64,000 bases of DNA from Mesotaenium endlicherianum (Eukaryota > Streptophyta > Zygnematophyceae > Zygnematales > Mesotaeniaceae): positions 62,001-126,000 of the forward strand of contig WELA01005894.1 of NCBI GenBank assembly GCA_009602735.1, read 5' to 3'. A model generated the notes under the pieces. The model worked only from the letters and a program-made list of their open reading frames with translations, was not told the origin of the DNA and ran no database searches. The position numbers and the translations under genes are program-made. Within the stretch, counting starts at the first letter, position 1. Each line of letters opens with the position of its first letter. Shown here in pieces: positions 36,711 to 46,385 of this stretch.

Positions 36711-38312
36711 TTATCTAACGTCCCAGAAAATCTTGGTACTCAGGTTATCTTTTGCCTGAACAGCCTGATAGTTGGCCGCATTGTACGTTTGTTCATCTGT
36801 CGGATACAACCATCTGGTGGGCGGTAATTTTTGAATACCGGCATCAGGTACAAAAGTCAATGCAGGGAGCTTCAACCTTCTCAACTCTGACCAACATTCC
36901 ATCGGTTGCAAAACGCTGAAGTTAATCCACTTCTGAACAGCGATCCTGTTTAATTTTTGTTGTGAAGTGGTAGCGTTTGTCCAAAGAACACCGGGGCTGG
37001 CAAGATAGCTGGCAATTTCAGTAGATCCCAAGGGTGTTAAAGCACCTGAGACATTGCTGCTGCTCAACGTTCTTAACCAATAATAGTAGTTAACAGATTG
37101 AGATATTCCAGCTTCATAAGCAGCCCTTGCACTGGCATCATTGTTGGCGTTTAAATAATATTCCGACACCAGGAAATTAATTTCTGCCGCGTTGATCAAA
37201 GTACCGGGGAGAAAAACATTCTGCGATAAAGTAGAACGGTTATAACGGGCAATTGTACCCTTATTGATAATGTTACTCTGGTCGGTACTTGCCAATGATG
37301 GGTCCAGGCCGATATAGGCACCTTGCGCACTGTCACCAGGTTCAAACATAGCCCTCAACCTGGGATCGGAATTGTTGTTCATGGAATCGATCATTACTTT
37401 ACCTGCGCGGTCTGCACTTCCCCATCCGATCAGTCCCTGATAAAAATCAGCGCTCGTACCGGTACCTGTACCATTATTAACGGCAGTGGAGGAGTTAGAC
37501 ACTTTTATCATGATATTATCAGCGTTAACAGACACTATGGGATAATTAGCGGCATTTCCTAAAATGGCTGCCATTTCGCTGTTTACCCTTGATTGGAACG
37601 CAGACACTCCATTTACCCTGCTTAACAGTCTTATACGAAGCGAATTGCAATATTTCTTCCATTTCACAACATCGCCATGATTGACAAAATCCTGTGTTTT
37701 CATTCCGGTAGTAATACCTGGTGCTACTGAAATGGTGTTCAATTCATCTGCAAAGCCTTTCAGATCGTCGAGCATCTTGGTATAGATGCTTGCAGCATCA
37801 TCGTACTTGGCAGCAGACGCCTGGTAATCTCCACCGTTGGCACTTAATAATCCTGCCTTAGTCCAGGGAATATCACCCCATATATCCACCATTTTCTGGG
37901 TGAAGTCATAGAAATATACAGTAGCCGCAATGTAATAGATACGATTGACCTGCTGATCGGTTGCACTCAATCCATTGTACAGCCTCAGCATTTCTTTGTA
38001 CTGCGCTGTTAACCTATAGTAAGTGCCCCATACATCACCGATGGCTGCCGCACCAGGCATATACCTGCCATTGCCATTGATGGTAGCAGCAGTTTGGCTC
38101 CAGGGGATCATTGTGTTTTGATACACAACAAAATAATCCCAATAGTGATACATGGTATAATTAAGATTGGAAGACAACATGCCGGCAAATTGCCTGTCGA
38201 CTGTTGTAGCAGAAAGTTTTGAAGGATCCGGATACGAATCCTGAAACTGCTTCTTGGTACAGGATGCCATACCAAGGATTGCCAGGAGGCTTATGGAAAA
38301 TATCTTTTTCAT
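36711..38312 (-). CDS. SusD-like_2 family lipoprotein
   Basis: 533-residue outer-membrane lipoprotein (signal ending LGMASC) of the SusD-like_2 subgroup (PF12771 type), recognised by VYFYDFTQKMVDIWGDIPWTKA near 140 and NFLVSEYYLNANNDASARAAYEAG near 390. The WSELRRLKLP and PPTRWLYPTDEQTYNAANYQ motifs near the end are also typical. It follows its SusC by 27 bases and precedes GH29. This subgroup differs in sequence from the SusD at 28125, so the two systems in this region are not recent duplicates. Confidence 0.92.
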   Translation of the reverse strand: MKKIFSISLLAILGMASCTKKQFQDSYPDPSKLSATTVDRQFAGMLSSNLNYTMYHYWDYFVVYQNTMIPWSQTAATINGNGRYMPGAAAIGDVWGTYYRLTAQYKEMLRLYNGLSATDQQVNRIYYIAATVYFYDFTQKMVDIWGDIPWTKAGLLSANGGDYQASAAKYDDAASIYTKMLDDLKGFADELNTISVAPGITTGMKTQDFVNHGDVVKWKKYCNSLRIRLLSRVNGVSAFQSRVNSEMAAILGNAANYPIVSVNADNIMIKVSNSSTAVNNGTGTGTSADFYQGLIGWGSADRAGKVMIDSMNNNSDPRLRAMFEPGDSAQGAYIGLDPSLASTDQSNIINKGTIARYNRSTLSQNVFLPGTLINAAEINFLVSEYYLNANNDASARAAYEAGISQSVNYYYWLRTLSSSNVSGALTPLGSTEIASYLASPGVLWTNATTSQQKLNRIAVQKWINFSVLQPMECWSELRRLKLPALTFVPDAGIQKLPPTRWLYPTDEQTYNAANYQAVQAKDNLSTKIFWDVR

Positions 38313-38339
38313 AATGAATTTACTTTTAAGGATGACGGA

Positions 38340-41300
38340 TTAAAAGCTTGCTCGTAAAGAAACACCAAACGTACGAGTCGAGGGTTGGTTACCGGCATTA
38401 TTCAGGTTATCAGCCCAGTTTAATCCGGAAGTTAACTGCTCAGCATCCATGTCTTTAATCGTTCTGTACAAATAGAACAGGTTACGTCCGAACACAGACA
38501 ACTGTAATTTGGTAGCTCTTATTTTCGATGCTATAGAATGAGGTAAATTATAGGACAGCATGATTTCCCGCACCTTCCAATAAGTATTGGTTAAAATGTA
38601 TTGGAAATACTGGGAATTGCTGTACTGAGGACCACCCCAGTTATAAGTATCCCAATAATAGTAGAACTGAGAAGTAACAAAATTATTGGGTGTTCCATCG
38701 GGGAATACACCTCCTAATTTCATACCATCGTGATAAACCTTTTCTCCGTTGGGGCCAGCTGAAGCAGAAGTGGCAATACCCCTTCCCTGAGCATCTTTAT
38801 AATAGGCAACACCACCGTGAGCAGCATCCATCGCATTTAGACTCTGTTCAGTAAGACCACGGCTTGTCATCCAGAAAAGACCTGTAGGCATTACATCACC
38901 ACCTATTCTGAAGTCGGTAAACACACTGAGTGTGAAATCTTTGTATTTGAAATTGTTAAAGAAACCTCCATTAGCTTTTACCTGTGCATTGCCATATTTT
39001 ACCAGTTTGGAGCCATCTATCTGGTAATTGAATTCACCATTACCATAATCGGCAATCACTTTATTTCCTTTTCCGTCGGTTAAGATCGGGTGTGCATAAA
39101 AGTCACCGATAGGGCTACCTACTGATGATTTTAATACAGCAGCATTTCCATCATAATCTCTGTGGGTGAATTCTGTAGAGCCATTGGTTAATTTTAAGAT
39201 CTTGTTGTTGTTGAAGCTAAAGTTCACTCCGGACTCCCAGCTGAAATCCCTGCCCGAAACTGGATATCCGCTGATACTGAATTCAAGTCCTGTATTTTGC
39301 AAAGTACCAACATTGGTCAGGATATTGCTTGCACCGGTTGTTTGTGCAATCTGCAATGGCACGATCATATCCACAATCTTGGCATTGTAATAAGACACAT
39401 CAAAAGTCAGCCTGTCATTGAGTAGCCTTGTTTCCAAACCGAACTCCAGTTCATGCTTCTTCTCCGGGCGTATATTGTCATTTCCGTAAGTACCGGTTGA
39501 AGTAGTGGTAGCCAATGTAGCGCTACCTGAACCCTGGTCGCCTAAATTAGAAAGATTGTATGCAACGTTGGCAGCATATTGTGTAGGGTAGTTACCCACA
39601 ATACCCCATGATGCCCTCAGTTTGGCATAACGAACAAATTCAGGCAATCTAAAGGCTTCCGAAAGAACCAATGCAGCGTTTGCTGAAGGATAAACAAATG
39701 CATTGTTGTTAGGATTCATGGTAGAAGTACGGTCTCTTCTAAGTGTTCCTTCCACAAACAAGTAGCCTTTATAGTTAGCATTCACTGTTCCGATAAAAGC
39801 ATCTTTGGTCAAATAAGACTTTGATCCTCCACTATAATAAGGGGTTTGAGCCGACGAAGTAAGGTCAAAGCGGTTTTCTGTGGTCAGGCCGCCTTTGGTA
39901 CTTACGTTAGAGAAATAACCGGTTTCTTTATCAGCTGTATATCCGGCCATTGCCTTTAATTCCAGATTCGGATTAACTTTTTTGGTGTAACTCAGTAAGA
40001 GGTCTCCGTAAAAAATAGAGTAGCTAGTGTTGTCAATACCATAACTACCGGAAGGTCCGCCTATAGCAACAGGAATGGTTGAGTGATTCTTGGTTTCGGT
40101 CAGGTTGGAAGTCCAGTCAGTTGCTATTTTACCCCTCAATTGCAGATCCTTGGTAAGATCGAAGTAAGCGGTAGCGCTTGCGATCAAACGGTTATTGGAT
40201 TCACGGGTGTTGTTTGACAACACATTCCACATATAATCCAGGATATCTCCTCTGCGGTTGGGTATTGTGAGGTTTTCATTGGGGGTCAGACTTGGGTTAC
40301 TGCCTGTAACATATTTATATCCCTTGCTGGTTACCGCTTTATTACGATACCAAAGTCCGTCATCAAATGCAGGCATCATACCACCAAAGTTATTGATGAG
40401 TCTGTCGGTCAGGTAGGGTCTGTTGTTTACCCTTGAATAAATATCGTTCGCGATCAGATTGAAACGTATGCTTTTACCAAGCTTGTAATTGCTATTCAGG
40501 TTAAAAACGTATCTATCGTTGGCAGAATTCAAACTCACGCCTTCATAATGGTCTTGTGTAACAGAGAAACGCGTTGAACCATTATCACCTGTTGAAGTGA
40601 TGGCAACATTGGTAGTAACGTTATTGGCGCGCTGAAACAAGTTGGCCCATCCGTTCTTGATAGCAGAATATGGCCTCACCTGTCCATCCCAGGTAGCAAT
40701 CGGCTGTCCGTCGAATAAAGGGCCGAAATTCAGTGATCCCGATACCAACGCTCTGTAGCTTTGGCCGTTGATGGTATAAGTATTTTTGTTAAACCCATTG
40801 GCATCCTCACCATATACATCATACTGCACCGGACTTCCCGCACCACGTACTGTTTGAAGACGGGGAAGATAAGCTACCCTATCCTGAAAATAGGTAGTGT
40901 TGAAATCAACAGAAAATCCTTTCCTGCCCCTTCCAGATTTTGTTGTGATTACGATTACACCGTTGGTAGCTTCTGAACCATACAATGCGGCTGCGGAAGC
41001 ACCCTTTAAGATAGTCAGGTTCTCAATGTCTTCAGGGTTAATATCAACCAAACCATTACCCCTCAATCGCTGGTCACCCCAATAATTACCGTTGTTGAAG
41101 TTTCCATCATGGATAGGAACTCCATCCATTACAAGCAAGGGCTGCGTTCTGCCGAACAGGGAGTTGATACCGCGGATCTGAATGGCTACTCCACCCAGAG
41201 AACCGCCCGGAGAAGCTGCTATTCTTACACCCGGAGCTTTACCATAAATAGCAGCACCAAGGTTGGTGGGTGCAGTTTTAGTTAATTCCTCCGATTTAAT

Positions 41301-41681
41301 GGTAGTAGTTGCATAGCCGAGCGACTTCTGTTGTTTCTGGATACCCAGAGAAGTTACTACTACATCCTGTACGGTGCCTACCGACTCCTTTAAGTTTACC
41401 GTGTAATTACTGCTGCTGCCGGTTTTAAGGGAAAAATCCTCATAACCAATGTAGCTGATAACAATAGTAGCGCCTGGTTTCACTTTCAGTGAAAAAGCGC
41501 CGTTGGCATCCGAAGTAGTCTTGTTACTGGTGCCCGTTTCACGTATAGTGGCACTTGCCAAAGCTGCGCCCCGGGGGTCTTTTACCACACCGGCAACTGT
41601 ACGTTTCTCTTGTGCCAGCAATACCGTGTTGCAACAAAGCAAACAAAGTAAAGCGAGCAGCACTTGCATTCGCGTTTTCAT
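38340..41681 (-). CDS. SusC/RagA TonB-dependent receptor without STN domain
   Basis: 1113-residue outer-membrane transporter. ATG 41681 starts MKTRMQVLLALLCLL, a signal peptide ending LLAQ; the frame to 41714 adds 11 residues ahead of it. A carboxypeptidase-regulatory-like domain (VAGVVKDPRGAALASATIRE, VISYIGYEDFSL) is followed by the plug (VVVTSLGIQKQQKSLGYATT, IQIRGINSLFGRTQPLLVMDG, GASAAALYGSEATNGVIVI) and a barrel ending TFGVSLRASF. There is no STN domain, so regulation through the sigma/FecR pair is not expected. The ROK regulator gene ends 57 bases upstream on the same strand and may control it. Confidence 0.94.
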   Translation of the reverse strand: MKTRMQVLLALLCLLCCNTVLLAQEKRTVAGVVKDPRGAALASATIRETGTSNKTTSDANGAFSLKVKPGATIVISYIGYEDFSLKTGSSSNYTVNLKESVGTVQDVVVTSLGIQKQQKSLGYATTTIKSEELTKTAPTNLGAAIYGKAPGVRIAASPGGSLGGVAIQIRGINSLFGRTQPLLVMDGVPIHDGNFNNGNYWGDQRLRGNGLVDINPEDIENLTILKGASAAALYGSEATNGVIVITTKSGRGRKGFSVDFNTTYFQDRVAYLPRLQTVRGAGSPVQYDVYGEDANGFNKNTYTINGQSYRALVSGSLNFGPLFDGQPIATWDGQVRPYSAIKNGWANLFQRANNVTTNVAITSTGDNGSTRFSVTQDHYEGVSLNSANDRYVFNLNSNYKLGKSIRFNLIANDIYSRVNNRPYLTDRLINNFGGMMPAFDDGLWYRNKAVTSKGYKYVTGSNPSLTPNENLTIPNRRGDILDYMWNVLSNNTRESNNRLIASATAYFDLTKDLQLRGKIATDWTSNLTETKNHSTIPVAIGGPSGSYGIDNTSYSIFYGDLLLSYTKKVNPNLELKAMAGYTADKETGYFSNVSTKGGLTTENRFDLTSSAQTPYYSGGSKSYLTKDAFIGTVNANYKGYLFVEGTLRRDRTSTMNPNNNAFVYPSANAALVLSEAFRLPEFVRYAKLRASWGIVGNYPTQYAANVAYNLSNLGDQGSGSATLATTTSTGTYGNDNIRPEKKHELEFGLETRLLNDRLTFDVSYYNAKIVDMIVPLQIAQTTGASNILTNVGTLQNTGLEFSISGYPVSGRDFSWESGVNFSFNNNKILKLTNGSTEFTHRDYDGNAAVLKSSVGSPIGDFYAHPILTDGKGNKVIADYGNGEFNYQIDGSKLVKYGNAQVKANGGFFNNFKYKDFTLSVFTDFRIGGDVMPTGLFWMTSRGLTEQSLNAMDAAHGGVAYYKDAQGRGIATSASAGPNGEKVYHDGMKLGGVFPDGTPNNFVTSQFYYYWDTYNWGGPQYSNSQYFQYILTNTYWKVREIMLSYNLPHSIASKIRATKLQLSVFGRNLFYLYRTIKDMDAEQLTSGLNWADNLNNAGNQPSTRTFGVSLRASF

Positions 41682-41738
41682 GTTTTGGTTGTTTTTTAAT
41701 TTTAGATGATACATATTGGCCTGGGAAATGAAAGATTG

Positions 41739-42929
41739 TTAATTATAGACCTCGTAATTGTCCATCACCAGCGATGCGGCGCCCATCAACTCTGCATTGG
41801 CGCCCATGGCAGATATCGATAATTTTACATTTTGCGCTAATCGGGGAATACAATGCACATTCAGCGCCTGTTGGATCGGCGCTTCCCATACTTTACCGGC
41901 GTTCGCTCCCCTTCCGCTGATGATGACCATCTTCGGGTTGAGTATATGGATCAGCACCGCCACACCCCTTCCTATAGAGTAACCCACCTCTGAAAGCAAC
42001 TCCGTAGCAAAAGCATCGCCTTTATTCGCCGCCTTGATGATCGCTTCAAAACCTGTTTCGGGATTATCCACAGAAAGGTTTTCCAGCATCGATACCCTTC
42101 CTTCTTCCAAACCTTTGATGGCTTTCTCGAGTATGACCAACAACGAGGTCTCGGTTTCAAGACATCCCGTCTTACCACATTCACAAAGCTTGTTATTGGT
42201 GAAAAGCGGAATATGGCTGAATTCACCCGCGAACCCATTATCACCCCTGAACAATCGTCCATTCAATATCATACCCAATCCTACTCCCCAACCCAGGTTA
42301 ATGACCAGTGTATTATCGTGGTACTTATGGGCTCCAAAGCGCTGTTCGGCCAATGCAATCAGACTGGAATCGTTGTCGATGAATACCTGGCAGCCGGTTA
42401 CTTCTGCAATTGTTTCTGTAACACTTTTTTCCTGTCCCTTTAAAAAAGTATGGTTGATCCCTTTTTGGGCATCAACAAAACCAGGCATGGCAATGCCAAT
42501 ACCCGCAATCTTGGATGGCGCAATGCCCGATGCCTGAATAACTTTTTGTATTTCTTCGGAAAGTCTGGAAAGCGCCTGCTCATTATTGGCCAGCGGAAGG
42601 GAGATTTTGTCTACCTGTGTTACAAACCGGTGCGACATATCCATGATGGCGATCTTGGTAAACAACTGGTCCATCGCCACAGATACTACATATAATGCGT
42701 CGGAAGTAATGGAATAGACAATGGGCCTTCTTCCTCCGGAGGAAACACCCAAATGATCTTCCACTACTACGCCTTCGCTCACCAATTCGCTCAGCAGCTT
42801 ATTGGTAAGGGGGATGCTTTTGTCAATTTTGGCGCTCAGCTCGGTTCCCGAAAGCAGGCGCGAAAAGAAAAGCTCCTTGATAATTTGTCTCCGGTAGCGG
42901 CTTTTTTTCGTAGTCATACAAGCAGCCAA
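41739..42929 (-). CDS. ROK-family transcriptional regulator
   Basis: 396-residue NagC/XylR-type repressor. A winged helix-turn-helix is at about 8-75 (IIKELFFSRLLSGTELSAKI, PLTNKLLSELVSEGVVVED), then a sugar-kinase-like ROK domain with AGIGIAMPGFVDAQKG, VFIDNDSSLIALAEQ, the zinc motif CECGKTGCLET near 245 and VIISGRGANAG. ATG 42929 and ATG 42917 are both possible starts. Family members bind a sugar or sugar phosphate and release DNA. It is encoded directly ahead of the second SusCD-GH29 set, its likely target, and a palindrome lies upstream at 43028-43040. Confidence 0.92.
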   Translation of the reverse strand: MAACMTTKKSRYRRQIIKELFFSRLLSGTELSAKIDKSIPLTNKLLSELVSEGVVVEDHLGVSSGGRRPIVYSITSDALYVVSVAMDQLFTKIAIMDMSHRFVTQVDKISLPLANNEQALSRLSEEIQKVIQASGIAPSKIAGIGIAMPGFVDAQKGINHTFLKGQEKSVTETIAEVTGCQVFIDNDSSLIALAEQRFGAHKYHDNTLVINLGWGVGLGMILNGRLFRGDNGFAGEFSHIPLFTNNKLCECGKTGCLETETSLLVILEKAIKGLEEGRVSMLENLSVDNPETGFEAIIKAANKGDAFATELLSEVGYSIGRGVAVLIHILNPKMVIISGRGANAGKVWEAPIQQALNVHCIPRLAQNVKLSISAMGANAELMGAASLVMDNYEVYN

Positions 42930-43027
42930 ACATTGTAAATTATTTTATTATTAATGTTTGGAGTTTTAAAAGTAGGTAAAACTTCATAAAATTTTTAAAA
43001 AGTTTTGTTTTAAAGGATTTTTTAAGA

Positions 43028-43040
43028 TTGGACAGTCCAA
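43028..43040. promoter_or_regulatory. Palindrome TTGGAC-A-GTCCAA, possible operator
   Basis: A perfect 6+6 palindrome around one central base, in the 174-base gap between the ROK gene (minus) and the AhpD-like gene (plus). Its position suits an autoregulatory site of the ROK protein or a site for the AhpD-like gene. A TACTTTTA -7-like element for the ROK gene lies near 42965-42975. The rest of the gap is AT-rich without other clear signal. Confidence 0.4.
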
Positions 43041-43103
43041 ATCCGGATACATGGTTCGTCATTAGGGTGTAACACATTCATAGACAACTTAAAACAACCT
43101 AAG

Positions 43104-43571
43104 ATGAAAACGAGAATCAATGTTTTTGAGAAAGAAAAAGGTCAAGCAGCCCTTAAAACCCTGTATGGTTTTGCTACCTACCTGAACCAATCGCTGATCG
43201 AGCAGCATCTCTTGAATCTGATCTATTTCAGGGTATCTCAGATCAACGGCTGCGCCTTTTGCCTGGATATGCACTCGAAAGATTTACGTGTGAAAGGTGA
43301 AAGCGAGCAACGTTTATATGTATTGGATGCCTGGAGAGAAGCGCCTTTTTACAGCGATCGGGAACGTGCGGCACTTTCCTGGGCGGAAGCGATCACCCGC
43401 ATACCCGGCGGACAGGTACCCGATGAAATTTATGAGGAAGCAAGGGTGCAGTTCTCTGAAGATGAGTTGATCGATTTAAGCATGGCCATATTTGCCATCA
43501 ATAGTTATAATCGCCTCAACATCGCTTTCCGTCCGAAAGTAGGAACATACCAGCCGGGTCAGTGGCATTAA
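43104..43571 (+). CDS. Carboxymuconolactone decarboxylase/AhpD-like protein
   Basis: 155-residue small helical protein of the CMD/AhpD family. The redox-active CxxC is in INGCAFCLDMHSKDL near residue 50, as in AhpD-type peroxidase-associated proteins, and FSEDELIDLSMAIFAINSYNRLNI is the usual C-terminal helix motif. The family reduces peroxides or works as a disulfide relay in the cytoplasm; many members are uncharacterised. It is divergent from the ROK gene and is followed after 121 bases by a VOC-family gene with its own promoter. Confidence 0.9.
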   Translation: MKTRINVFEKEKGQAALKTLYGFATYLNQSLIEQHLLNLIYFRVSQINGCAFCLDMHSKDLRVKGESEQRLYVLDAWREAPFYSDRERAALSWAEAITRIPGGQVPDEIYEEARVQFSEDELIDLSMAIFAINSYNRLNIAFRPKVGTYQPGQWH

Positions 43572-43650
43572 TTATTTCAACGGAGTGCATGGTCGTATAC
43601 AGCCCTTTAGAATGTCGCTTTTGCACCCTTAAATTATCTGGCTGGTTGAG

Positions 43651-43658
43651 TAGGTTTG
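43651..43658 (+). promoter_or_regulatory. -7 promoter element of the VOC gene
   Basis: TAGGTTTG matches the Bacteroidota -7 consensus TAnnTTTG exactly, 34 bases before ATG 43693. A weak TTA lies about 22 bases upstream in place of the usual TTG. Confidence 0.55.
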
Positions 43659-43692
43659 TCCTGCATATCAATCATTCAATTAAAATACACCT

Positions 43693-44169
43693 ATGCAAAA
43701 GATCACGCCCTTTTTATGGTTCAATGGCCGGGCTGAGGAAGCCATGCACTTTTATGTTTCTATTTTCAAAGATGCGCAAGTGGGAGATGTTTCCTATTAC
43801 GGAGAAGCAGGGCCTGGTCCCAAAGGATCCGTAATGGTAGCTGGTTTTCATATCAATGGCCAGCAATTCCTTGCACTGAATGGCGGACCGGAATTTTCTT
43901 TCACACCTGCTGTTTCTTTTGTGGTGAATTGCGATACACAGGGAGAGATAGACTATTACTGGGAAAAATTGGCTGCCGATGGAGGCAAACACCAAGCTTG
44001 TGGATGGTTGCAGGACAAGTTCGGTCTTTCCTGGCAAATCGTACCGCCCATATTGAGTGAATTCATGCGGGGCATAGACGCAAAGAAAGCCAACCGTGTT
44101 ATGCAGGCCATGCTTAAAATGACCAAGATCGATATCGCCCTGCTGGAGAAAGCTTATGCAGGTGAGTGA
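43693..44169 (+). CDS. VOC-superfamily PhnB-like protein
   Basis: 158-residue protein of the PhnB/3-demethylubiquinone methyltransferase-like branch of the vicinal oxygen chelate superfamily. Signatures: KITPFLWFNGRAEEAMHFYVSIF at the start, FHINGQQFLALNGGPEFSFTPAVSFVV near 55-80, and WLQDKFGLSWQIVPPIL near 108. These proteins are often annotated as glyoxalase or resistance-like, but the true substrate is usually unknown, and I assign none. It is transcribed alone and converges on the gene at 44175. Confidence 0.9.
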   Translation: MQKITPFLWFNGRAEEAMHFYVSIFKDAQVGDVSYYGEAGPGPKGSVMVAGFHINGQQFLALNGGPEFSFTPAVSFVVNCDTQGEIDYYWEKLAADGGKHQACGWLQDKFGLSWQIVPPILSEFMRGIDAKKANRVMQAMLKMTKIDIALLEKAYAGE

Positions 44170-44174
44170 GGATA

Positions 44175-45326
44175 TTATTTGTTGGCATCTGCAGTTGCAA
44201 TAGCAGTGGTATGATTGCTGACCGCCACCTCATTGCCTGTTGTTTGCTGCGGTTGGTTTTTAGGTAATGCCATCGGACTTGCTACATTATGTGTGGCAAT
44301 AAATGCTTCACCCAGCAAATGAGATACAGTGGCAGCAACCTGCTTTTGGTAGCGTTGCTGCTTTTCTTTCATTTCGCCTAAAGGTGCAATGCCTGCTCCC
44401 AGCATGGCTATCCATGTTTCGCCCGACCCTTTTACCCAGAACCCATGTCCCTTCCAGGAAGCGCCTCTCCCCCTGCCATGATCGGTGGTGATGATGAACG
44501 TGGTATTGTTCCGGTAAAAAGGATCTGTTTGCACATAATACCATAGATCGGCAATCAACATATCTACCTGGTGGGCTTTCTGCAAGTAAGTATCGTATTG
44601 TCCCTTGTGCGCGAACTCGTCTGTTTCCCCGAATCCGAGGAAAAGCACCCTGGGATGTTTTTCTTCTATGTAAGATTTTGCACTCTCATAAGTAAGCATA
44701 TCGTGTCGCGTATTCGATTGTCCGGCAATATTTCGCTGTACCTGGTTGATGAGTATGTGCAAAGTATCCGTTGTTTCATCCAGCATTTCATATCCGCTGT
44801 TCACAGGAAAATCGTTGTGTTTTTCATCCAGTATATATGGCATCACATTCCATGAGCTGAAGGCGGCGATCCTGCCAGCATAAGCAGCTTGTTTGTTCAG
44901 GTATCCCAGTATGTTTTGGTTCCTGTTGCGAACAGTTAAATTAGGTATGAACCGGTAGTCGGCAAAGCCCGACAGTATTTCATTGTACCCGGGATAAGAG
45001 ATCTTATACAGGTTGGCTACATTCACGCGGTTATCATAAGCACGATTGCCTAATAATTGTCCGTTTTGCGCAATTACATTCCAGAAAAACGGCAGCAATT
45101 TTCTGCGGCGTATTTCCATATCGGCATCCCAGAATTCTGTTTTCAGTAAGCTGGTATCTTTTACCAGTTCAGGGTCGGAGATGAGTGTGGCGTCAGCGCC
45201 GTTGAAGACCTCCTGCCACCTGAATCCATCGGTAGTAATGATGAATACATTGCGGGCAGCTGGCGTGTTTTGCGCTGCCAGTCCCACGGCTAAGAAGATG
45301 CAGCAGGCGCTGAAGAGTGCTTTCAT
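44175..45326 (-). CDS. Alkaline phosphatase-superfamily exported protein
   Basis: 383-residue exported hydrolase-like protein (signal ending VGLAAQ). It belongs to the phosphodiesterase/sulfatase/phosphoglyceromutase fold. Metal-site motifs are visible: FIITTDGFRWQEVF near 28, LGFGETDEFAHKGQYDTYL near 235 and FIITTDHGRGRGASWKGHG near 280. The likely nucleophile position cannot be fixed by eye. The last 40 residues are polar and low in complexity (QPQQTTGNEVAVSNHTT), outside the domain. It could cleave phosphate or sulfate esters in the periplasm; the substrate is unknown and neighbours do not help. Confidence 0.82.
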   Translation of the reverse strand: MKALFSACCIFLAVGLAAQNTPAARNVFIITTDGFRWQEVFNGADATLISDPELVKDTSLLKTEFWDADMEIRRRKLLPFFWNVIAQNGQLLGNRAYDNRVNVANLYKISYPGYNEILSGFADYRFIPNLTVRNRNQNILGYLNKQAAYAGRIAAFSSWNVMPYILDEKHNDFPVNSGYEMLDETTDTLHILINQVQRNIAGQSNTRHDMLTYESAKSYIEEKHPRVLFLGFGETDEFAHKGQYDTYLQKAHQVDMLIADLWYYVQTDPFYRNNTTFIITTDHGRGRGASWKGHGFWVKGSGETWIAMLGAGIAPLGEMKEKQQRYQKQVAATVSHLLGEAFIATHNVASPMALPKNQPQQTTGNEVAVSNHTTAIATADANK

Positions 45327-45413
45327 TGCGAAAGGTTTTACAAAGTACCTTCCCGAATGTAAAGCAGGCGTGAACAGTCGATTAAGTTAATGTTATTCAG
45401 GTAAACCGTATCA

Positions 45414-46289
45414 TCACTTTTTTACCGTATGTTGTTGTTGTATGATGTAAAGGCCCGCCACCACCATCATCACACCCATCAACGTGTAAATACCCAGTGG
45501 CTCATGCAGGGTAATACTAGCAATGATGAATCCGAATACAGGACAAAGGAATAACCAGTACGATGCTTTCAGCGGGTTCACCGTGAGCAACCACAACCAG
45601 CATTGTACCGCGCCGATGGATACCGGCAATGCCAGCCACACAACAGAGCCGATCAACCGGTAATCCCAGCTGTTTTGTTCATGGCGATAAGTGAACAACA
45701 ATACCGGTAATAAAAAGATACCACCCAATAGTGTTTGCCATCCATTGATGGTGAGCGTATTCAGGTCGTTCCATTTTTGCCGCGCATAATAGATAGCGCC
45801 TACAGAATAACTCAGCATGCTGGCCAGCAATATCAATATGCCGTCGGTGCTTGCATAACTGTTTTCCAGCAAAGGATAAGCCGCTACAAAAACACCGGCC
45901 ATGCAAAGCAGCAGGCTGGCAATATTTTTCACGGTCATTTTTTGCCCTAAAAAAAGCGTCGAGATAAAACTGATCATCACCGGGTTGGTAGCTGTTCCCA
46001 GGCTGCCGATACCGGCCGCAATTTTTTGCATGGCCAACACATATAAACCCAGGTAAATGCTGATGTTCAGCAAACCATAGATGATCAATTGCTTCCATTC
46101 TTTTCCAACCGGCAATCTTTTACGGAAAATGCCATGCGATACCCCCAGCATCAGGAAGCTGGCCAGAAAAAAACGCGAAACGGCAATCACAAAAGGCTGG
46201 GCCGATTGCAGTCCAAATTTGGTGGCAGCCGAAGCCGACGACCATAAAATGGCAAATATGATCCCTATCCAAATGAATTTCAGTCGCAT
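45414..46289 (-). CDS. EamA/DMT-family transporter
   Basis: 291-residue inner-membrane protein with ten predicted hydrophobic segments in two EamA repeats, as in RhaT/YdcZ-type drug/metabolite transporters. I start at ATG 46289 (MRLKFIWIGIIFAILWSSASAATK), which begins right at the first helix; the frame to 46313 adds eight residues. A TATTTTTG element sits six bases before this ATG, which would imply a nearly leaderless message if real. The transported molecule is unknown. It is divergent from the DoxX gene. Confidence 0.88.
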   Translation of the reverse strand: MRLKFIWIGIIFAILWSSASAATKFGLQSAQPFVIAVSRFFLASFLMLGVSHGIFRKRLPVGKEWKQLIIYGLLNISIYLGLYVLAMQKIAAGIGSLGTATNPVMISFISTLFLGQKMTVKNIASLLLCMAGVFVAAYPLLENSYASTDGILILLASMLSYSVGAIYYARQKWNDLNTLTINGWQTLLGGIFLLPVLLFTYRHEQNSWDYRLIGSVVWLALPVSIGAVQCWLWLLTVNPLKASYWLFLCPVFGFIIASITLHEPLGIYTLMGVMMVVAGLYIIQQQHTVKK

Positions 46290-46320
46290 GTGTTCAAAAA
46301 TACAATTTAACAATCTATCC

Positions 46321-46351
46321 TTGCATATACAGCTATTCCGCAGTAACTTAG
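46321..46351 (+). promoter_or_regulatory. Promoter of the DoxX gene
   Basis: TTG (46321-46323) and TAACTTAG (46344-46351) with a 20-base spacer are one mismatch from TTG-N-TAnnTTTG. A start of transcription near 46358 supports translation from ATG 46386 rather than from the upstream in-frame ATG 46362. Confidence 0.5.
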
Positions 46352-46385
46352 TAAGTGGTTTTTGCCAACGCTAAAAAGTTGTAAC

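Noticed and set aside
45679-46098. A 139-residue minus-strand frame inside the EamA gene
   Set aside because: Same strand but other frame; no hydrophobic pattern, whereas the EamA frame shows ten membrane helices.
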